Assembly: GCA_019671005.1 (NCBI GenBank)
Contig: CM033721.1
Location: forward strand, 53,450,364-53,514,363
Reading direction: 5' to 3'
Source of the DNA: Hibiscus mutabilis
Taxonomy: Eukaryota; Streptophyta; Magnoliopsida; Malvales; Malvaceae
DNA: 64,000 bases
Shown: positions 58,851 through 64,000 of the stretch, piece after piece
Layout: every line of letters starts with the position of its first letter
Position numbering within the stretch: position 1 is the first letter of the stretch
Made by a program: the position numbers and the translations under genes
The notes under the pieces: model-generated
The model's input: only the letters and a program-made list of their open reading frames with translations
Told to the model about the DNA's origin: nothing
Database searches by the model: none

Positions 58851-59437
58851 AGAGAGGGAGAAACTCCTTAGCTATGTTGGATTGCCGTGCACTAATCTAA
58901 GCCTGCTGCTTCTCTCAAAGTCCAGGGAGAGCACCCCTTAGAGCTTCAACAATGGGGGACGTTTTGATGGAGGAAGAAGAAGATGGAAGGCAGCTACCTC
59001 TTTCTCTTTCTTGGCTCACTCGTAACCCTTTTTTAGCTCCCCTTTAAATGAGGGTATCTTGTCCTTTTATATATTGGGGGCTCCTAGGTTTTGTGCCCTA
59101 CATTCCAAAGGAATATTCCCTCCATATGTTGGAACAAAGCAGGCTAGCAAGTACACATGTAGGGCCACCATAAATATCTTCAGTCTGTTGTCCTCTAGTG
59201 CGCCCAAGAATGCTATCCAAAATGCTATGGCATTTCTCCCTGCATCGCTCCTTATTTCCTTGCACATCACCACACCAACCAAAACCCTCCAAAGCAGCAC
59301 TATTCTTGCAAATAATCAAAGACCACAAAACAGGAAACACCATATGCAACTACATGAGCTAAATGCATCTATATGCCATGAGATGTGAAGAATTGGCCTT
59401 GATTTCATACAATAACTCAAGTAAAAGGGCATGAAAT
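58851..59437. other. Unassigned stretch, possibly Tat-type LTR
   Basis: I recognise no gene here. The longest frame (109 residues, 59059-59388) has no familiar motif and is matched by equally long antisense frames. Next to the minus-strand motif at 59438-59498 it could be the start of an Athila/Tat-type 3' LTR on the minus strand, an inference from position only. Confidence 0.3.
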
Positions 59438-59498
59438 GTTAACCTTTTCAAGGTTAACACACCCCCAAACTTAAGCCATTGCTTTTCCTCAAGCAATG
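59438..59498 (-). other. Two perfect hairpins flanking TTAAGTTTGGGGG
   Basis: Hairpin 1: GTTAACCTT (59438-59446) and AAGGTTAAC (59450-59458) with a 3-nt loop. Hairpin 2: CATTGCTT (59477-59484) and AAGCAATG (59491-59498) with a 6-nt loop. Between them the minus strand reads TTAAGTTTGGGGGTGT. A hairpin ending AAGCAATGG then TTAAGTTTGGGGG is common just before the 3' LTR of Athila/Tat elements, so this is probably the 3' untranslated end of such an element on the minus strand. Confidence 0.6.
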
Positions 59499-59589
59499 AA
59501 TAGAAATAAGCAAAAACTGCTACAACATAAAATCAGTTCAAGACAGTGCTACGACAAAATTTAAGTCCTCGGACAATTTTGGCTCAAAC

Positions 59590-59883
59590 ATGTTAGACAA
59601 ATATGAGATTTTAAGAACTTTTCCCTCAAGCCAAGACTCTTCAAGTGTGCGTGCATGTGACTACATCCTTCTTATGCTTAACAAAGTTAGAAAAATTTTA
59701 GCTAATGATATGAACGTCAATGGCAAAGACCCAGAGAAGTACCCAGGTGGCCCCATTACTCGAGCAAGGGCCAAGGAGTTCCAAGCAGCCATGGAAAATA
59801 TGTTTACATCAAGCTTGGGACGTGAGAAAGAAGAAATAATAAGGGAGGAACACTTTACTTTGCTTATGCATGAATTTGCATGA
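59590..59883 (+). pseudogene. pol: Pol C-terminal tail fragment (family I type)
   Basis: The 97-residue ORF contains GGPITRARAKEFQAAMENMF at about residues 53-72, the basic tail typical of the very end of pol in a widespread group of plant chromovirus-like Ty3/gypsy elements. The rest is short and degraded; no integrase precedes it within the frame. It ends with TGA at 59881. About 280 bp downstream is an LTR that leads into gag, so this looks like the end of one unit joined through an LTR to the start of another. Confidence 0.6.
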
Positions 59884-59924
59884 GTATTTAAAGTTTGCAT
59901 AACATTCATTGCATTCAATAAACA

Positions 59925-60110
59925 TGTTGTTCATTAAAGCATGCGTTGCATTTAAACATGTAGTTCATTTAGTTATACACTTCATTTAACTAAGTAGTTC
60001 ATTGATTAAACTAGTTCATTCAAGATTATTAGTTCATTGAATAAAGTTAGTTCATTAATTAAACTAGTTCATTCATCAAACTAGCTCATTTATTAAACTA
60101 ACTCTTAATT
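59925..60110 (+). repeat. AGTTCATT-based degenerate tandem repeat
   Basis: Units of roughly 20 bp built on TTAAACTAGTTCATT recur about nine times with variable length. The tract lies between the pol tail and the LTR, where the 3' untranslated region would be. Confidence 0.7.
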
Positions 60111-60889
60111 GTTTACATGCATGTTTTCAATTAAAGATTGAATAAAGTTTACCTTTGTGTCTAGATGCATGAGGGGAAGATGAACGGTTTTACCAGATGC
60201 AAGAATATCAGCAGAATGTCTTCCAATTCTGGATGCGATACAGACGTGTTTGGATCCAGAAATCAATTGGACGTTATTCCTCCATCTCTTAGCTTTCCAA
60301 TGCCTTTTGAATCACCTCAATCCGATATCGGGAGCTTGAGATACGAATGATTTACTGAAGACAGTGCAGGCTGAAATTTTTATTACGGGAATTTTATGCA
60401 TGGATGATTTGAATGAATTTGAGCCAAGGAAGAGTTCTTTCATCTTCTACCAAGAGACAAGCAATTGATGGCCATCTTAATTCAGCAAATTCAAGGCATT
60501 CAAGGTTGATGTTATCACCATTCAAGTGGGGGTTTCAAAATTCATTGAGGAGACATGAAATGAAGGCTGGATAAAACTCACCTTTTTATGACATTCAAGT
60601 CATATTAATCAACTTGGAAGATGAAGAGTTGCACTTAAGCTGGACAGCAACGATGTCTACATTCATCCTTGTCCACATTCATCCCCTTTCTCTTCATATG
60701 ATAGCAAAACAAGGCAGCCCAAGAGTCCTTCTTAATTTGGACGAAAATATGACTAAATTCAACCTCAATTTGTCTAAACTAATCAGCTTTGAAGATGAGA
60801 AGAAAGGACAAAGCATTCATGTGTATTCAAGTGCATTAAGATGAGCATTCATCTTTCTTGTAACACCTTTTCATATTCTGCCTACTTCC

Positions 60890-60900
60890 ACTATAAATAG
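60890..60900 (+). promoter_or_regulatory. TATA box of family I LTR
   Basis: ACTATAAATAG sits after a sequence that parallels the upstream part of family A/B LTRs; transcription would start near 60925-60935. Confidence 0.5.
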
Positions 60901-61040
60901 GCATCTTTAGGATCATTGTAACACACTTTGAATATATAAAACATCTTTGAAAGATTGCTTTCATTCTTGTTCTCTTGTGGAACTTTATCGGCTTCAAGTT
61001 AGTCTTGTAGTCTTCATCCATTTCCCTTTTGTTATAGCGT

Positions 61041-61145
61041 TGGTTCCTAGCTCATCTATAGCTAGTGGGTCACGTTCCATATCCTACCACTTCATTTCCA
61101 CTTTATTATATTGCTGGTTCCTAACTCTTTATAGTTAGGGGTCAC
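61041..61145 (+). ncRNA. Two covarying stem-loops in family I LTR
   Basis: Direct repeat of TGGTTCCTA...GGGTCAC or GGGGTCAC. Copy 1: CTAGCT 61047-61052 pairs with AGCTAG 61060-61065. Copy 2: CTAACT 61121-61126 pairs with AGTTAG 61133-61138. The single stem difference, G-C against A-T, is compensated. It lies downstream of the TATA box, so it would be in the transcript. RNA function is an inference. Confidence 0.4.
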
Positions 61146-61820
61146 AATCCATCCTTTGAATTTCTTCATCTTAACGCCAACACCCCATCATCTTCACCTA
61201 CATTTTCATCTTTTATTTTTTTTTCTTCCATAATCACAACTATCACTCTTCCTACACCCCTTCTACATATCTTTCATCCCATTATTTCTATTTCTTATTT
61301 ATCTATTTCTACTTACATTGTTGTTTGAGTAATTTCAGAATACATTCAAAAGCACTGCAGAGTTCTTACTAGATCGAGCCTAGACGATTCAGAAGCGTAT
61401 TATTTTTCTCTCTCCGGGTTAGTAAAAAATCAAAAAAAAATCAAAAAAAATCTTAAAAAGAGGAGGGAGCAATCTATTCTTGTTTAAAAAAATTACAATA
61501 CATCATTTCTTATTGCTGAATTACAAATTCCTTTACCTATTCTTAGTAATTCTTTCTTTTTGAAGCCATTATCCTTTTATTATTCATCATTCTCCTACCA
61601 AGCTAGAATTGTTTCAGCCGAAGTCCACGAGACACTTGTAAGCCTTGAGGAAGTTCCCAAAAGGACTTGAAAATAAAGCACGAGTGGTAAAAGGCATGAG
61701 TGTGCATTAAGGGAAAAAGCCTAACCCGAGTGAAACACGAGTGTGAGTGCATTTTCTTTGGAGTGGAAAGGTGAGATTTTGTGTTAGTAAGGTTTAATTT
61801 CTTTTGTTTCTTTATCTAAC

Positions 61821-62640
61821 ATGTCACAAAGATCTGGTCATAGTGGTGAAGGAGTTCCCAATTTGCAAAATCAGGCTATGCTTCAAGCAATGGCCAAAAT
61901 GATCCAAGAGCAATTGAGCCCCTAATTGAACGAATAGACCAGCTTGAAATTTCACAAGCTAATCGGGGTAATGAGGAGTATCCTGAAGAAGTTGAAGTAG
62001 ATGATGTGCAAGATCAAGTATCCCAACATAGCATGGTACAACAAGGCCGAGAGCTCGACCACGAGTAGACGATAATCTCAGCAACATCAAGATTACCATT
62101 CCTCCTTTTCAAGGAAGAACGGATCCTGAAACCTATTTTGCATGGGAAAAGAAGGTTGAGCACATTTTTGAGTGCCATAACTATTGAGCTTAAAAAGGTA
62201 AAACTCGCTGCCATTGAGTTTACGGATTATGCACTAATATGGTGGGATCAATTGACATCAAGTAGGAGACGCAATGGAGAACATCCTATCACTACATGGG
62301 ATGAAATGAAAGCGGTGATGCGAAGGCGATTCATTCCAACCCACTACCATCGAGGTTATTCAACCGTCTTCAAAATCTTTCACAAGGTAACCGAAGTGTT
62401 GAAGATTACTACAAAGAGATGGAGGTATCCATGATTCGAGCCAACATCGACGAGGATAGAGAAGCCACAATGGCAAGATTCCTAGCGGGACTAAATCCGG
62501 ACATTGCGAACGTGGTCGAGTTGCAACATTATGTGGAGATGGAAGACATGGTGCATATGGCCATGAAAGTGGAAAAACAGCTCAAAAGAAAGGGTGCCAC
62601 ACGATCTTATGGGAGTTCAACATCAAAATAGGGGCAAAGT
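61821..62640 (+). pseudogene. gag: Family I gag, capsid part, frameshifted
   Basis: Starts MSQRSGHSGEG at 61821. A frameshift near 61918 leads to EPLIERIDQLEISQ. A further shift near 62055 leads to IKITIPPFQGRTDPETYFAW and VEHIFECHNY, and a stop follows. The capsid core is then open at 62175-62350 (KKVKLAAIEFTDYALIWWDQ, EMKAVMRRRFIPTHY), shifts again near 62360, and continues as MIRANIDEDREATMARFLAG and VVELQHYVEMEDMVHMAMKV to about 62600. These are Retrotrans_gag-type motifs of plant Ty3/gypsy elements. Protein would form virus-like particles in the cytoplasm, but at least four breaks prevent it. Confidence 0.85.
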
Positions 62641-63507
62641 TCATACAAGAAGACTCCTCCATTACCGTCCCACGAAAAAGGAGGACCACCGAAAGGAAGT
62701 AAGCCCATTGCCGAAATCAGCAAGGGTAAGACTACCGCTACTCCAAATCGTTCCCGTGACATACAATGTTTTAAGTGTTTGGGGCGTGGACACATTGCAA
62801 GCCAATGTCCGAACCGCAACACCATGCTTCTTCGAGATGATGGAGAAGTTGAATCGGAACAAGAAGAGGATGAGAATGAAGATGTTGCCATCGAAGAAGA
62901 AGAATTAGAGTATGGCGTGGAAGGAGAGGTTCTTGTTGTCAAAAGAAGCCTAAACGTACAATCCGTTGGAGGAAATGAACAACGAGAAAATATCTTCCAT
63001 ACTCGTTGCCATGTTGGAGGAAAGGTATGCTTTGTTATTATTGATGGTGGTAGTTGCACTAATGTTGCTAGTACCTTAATGGTAGATACACTTGGCTTGG
63101 CAACAACAAAGCATCCACAACCTTATAAGCTACAATGGCTCAACGATGGAGGAGAACTCAAGGTGACCAAACAAGTTCGAATTGTTTTCTCTATTGGGAA
63201 GTACAAAGACGAGGTATTATGCGATGTCGTTCCAATGCACGCAAGCCATTTATTACTTGGAAGGCCTTGGCAATTTGATAGGCGAGTGATCCATGACGGG
63301 TATACCAACCGGTATACGTTCACCCATGAAGCAAAGAAGATCACTTTAGCCCCACTTTCTCCAAAACAAATACATGAAGACCAAATTTTATTGAGAGGAA
63401 AAATTGAAAAAGCCAAAGAGAGAGAGACCAAAATGGAGGTAAAAGCAAAGGAGTGTGATCAAAATGAGGGAAGGAAAATCAGCATTCTTTCTAAAAGAGA
63501 GAGTTGA
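62641..63507 (+). CDS. Family I zinc knuckle and aspartic protease (partial frame)
   Basis: A CCHC knuckle, CFKCLGRGHIASQC (C-x2-C-x4-H-x4-C), begins at 62769. The open frame runs to 63507. An acidic linker follows (about 62830-62930). The retropepsin-like domain then has IIDGGSCTNVAS near 63037-63072, with the catalytic Asp in DGGS, and HLLLGRPW near 63247-63270. A basic linker ends at a TGA at 63505. The knuckle selects genomic RNA and the protease matures Gag-Pol. The block is intact but upstream gag and downstream pol are frameshifted, so the element is probably dead. It is the closest match in the window to the family B protein. Confidence 0.8.
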   Translation, partial: SYKKTPPLPSHEKGGPPKGSKPIAEISKGKTTATPNRSRDIQCFKCLGRGHIASQCPNRNTMLLRDDGEVESEQEEDENEDVAIEEEELEYGVEGEVLVVKRSLNVQSVGGNEQRENIFHTRCHVGGKVCFVIIDGGSCTNVASTLMVDTLGLATTKHPQPYKLQWLNDGGELKVTKQVRIVFSIGKYKDEVLCDVVPMHASHLLLGRPWQFDRRVIHDGYTNRYTFTHEAKKITLAPLSPKQIHEDQILLRGKIEKAKERETKMEVKAKECDQNEGRKISILSKRES

Positions 63508-64000
63508 AAAAGAGTTTAATGACAGCAAAGGAAGCACTTGTGCTCATGTACAAGGAAAATTTCTTGAATACTAACTACCTTGATCAAAATTTGCCTGCTT
63601 TTGTTGTGTCTTTATTGCAGGAGTTTGATGACCTATTTCGGAGGAAATACCAAGTGGGCTGCCACCTATTCGTGGCATAGAACATCAAATAGACTTTGTT
63701 CCCTGAGCCGTCATTCCAAACCGACCAGACCAGCGCATCAAGCAACCCGAAGAAACTAAGGAGTTGCAAAGGCAAGTATCTGAGTTGATGTCAAAAGGCT
63801 ACGTGAAGGAAAGCCTTAGCCCATGTGCCGTGCGGTTCTACTTGTGCCAAAGAAGGATGGAACTTGGCGCATGTGTGTGGACTGCCGAGCGGTAAACAAA
63901 ATTACGGTAAAGTATCGTCACCCTATTCCTCGCTTAGATGACATGTTAGATGAGCTTAGTGGTTCTAACCTCTTTTCCAAGATTGATCTTAAAAGTGGTT
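63508..64000 (+). pseudogene. pol: Family I reverse transcriptase, N-terminal part (runs off window)
   Basis: Across shifting frames the pol reading continues: LLQEFDDLF near 63615, then LPPIRGIEHQIDFVP near 63660, and ELQRQVSELMSKGYVKESLS near 63762. A one-base shift near 63830 leads to LVPKKDGTWRMCVDCRAVN, IPRLDDMLDELSG and FSKIDLKSG at the window edge. These are the RT fingers and start of palm of chromovirus-like Ty3/gypsy elements. The catalytic YxDD lies beyond 64000. At least two frameshifts are needed to read it. Confidence 0.85.

Larger units (their letters stand above)
60157..61700 (+). mobile_element. Family I LTR and leader (boundaries approximate)
   Basis: From ATGCATGAGGGG near 60165 the sequence parallels the family A/B LTR core: CTTTCCAATGCCTTTTGAATC, CCTCAATCCGATATCGGGAG, then GATTTACTGAAGACAGTGCA and ATTACGGGA. 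A TATA box, CTATAAATAG, is at 60891-60900. Two covarying stem-loops lie at 61047-61065 and 61121-61138. I could not find a clean TG...CA start, end or tRNA primer site, so the LTR/leader border before gag at 61821 is uncertain. A/T homopolymer runs lie at 61425-61460. Confidence 0.55.

Noticed and set aside
59059..59388. 109-residue ORF as a possible host gene
   Set aside because: Equally long frames on the opposite strand, no motif, no intron or promoter signals, and a retroelement setting.

Overview
This is a gene-poor, AT-rich stretch of a flowering-plant nuclear genome made almost entirely of nested, mostly decayed LTR retrotransposons. Evidence for a plant: LTRs ending TG...CA with 5-bp target duplications, primer sites complementary to initiator Met-tRNA, Ty3/gypsy gag, protease, RT, RNase H, integrase and a chromodomain-like tail of plant chromovirus type, and an Athila/Tat-type RT. 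I see no convincing host gene, rRNA, tRNA or CRISPR array. The species cannot be named from the sequence.

Layout. 1-22642: a tandem LTR-INT-LTR-INT-LTR array of family C, a non-coding element with LTRs of about 5.6 kb and internal regions of about 365 bp. Nested in its middle LTR are a three-LTR array of family A (3703-7210, TSD GCTAG) and a 3.8 kb solo LTR D (12560-16404, TSD GAAAT). 22643-32569: the 5' end of a minus-strand element F (gag start, primer site, LTR), holding a mosaic A/B' element (24147-26888, TSD GCATG) and a deleted chromovirus E (27784-31548, TSD CAACT). 32570-34804: partial LTR J. 34805-36980: unassigned sequence, then a piece of G-type LTR. 36981-37853: truncated B-type LTR. 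37854-47322: minus-strand LTR E2, holding the three-LTR array of family B (38191-44956, TSD CAGAC). 47323-55440: degenerate Tekay/Del-like chromovirus G (gag zinc knuckle to chromodomain, then 3' LTR), interrupted by solo LTR H. 55441-59500: fragments of an Athila/Tat-like pol, a possible SIRE-like Copia element and other LTRs. 59590-64000: family I, with a pol C-terminus, an LTR, then gag, protease and the start of RT running off the window.

The most notable feature is that three unrelated-looking non-autonomous families (A, B, C) each form an LTR-INT-LTR-INT-LTR array. For A and B the whole array sits inside one pair of target duplications. Family I also has a pol C-terminus directly upstream of an LTR that is followed by gag. 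Families A, B, B' and B'' share an LTR core with a repeated pair of short stem-loops downstream of the TATA box, and the two stems differ by a compensating base pair. Family B encodes only a protease-like domain with an altered active site, fused to a pol-tail-like C-terminus. The protease and LTR core of family I resemble those of B, so I is a candidate relative of the autonomous partner.
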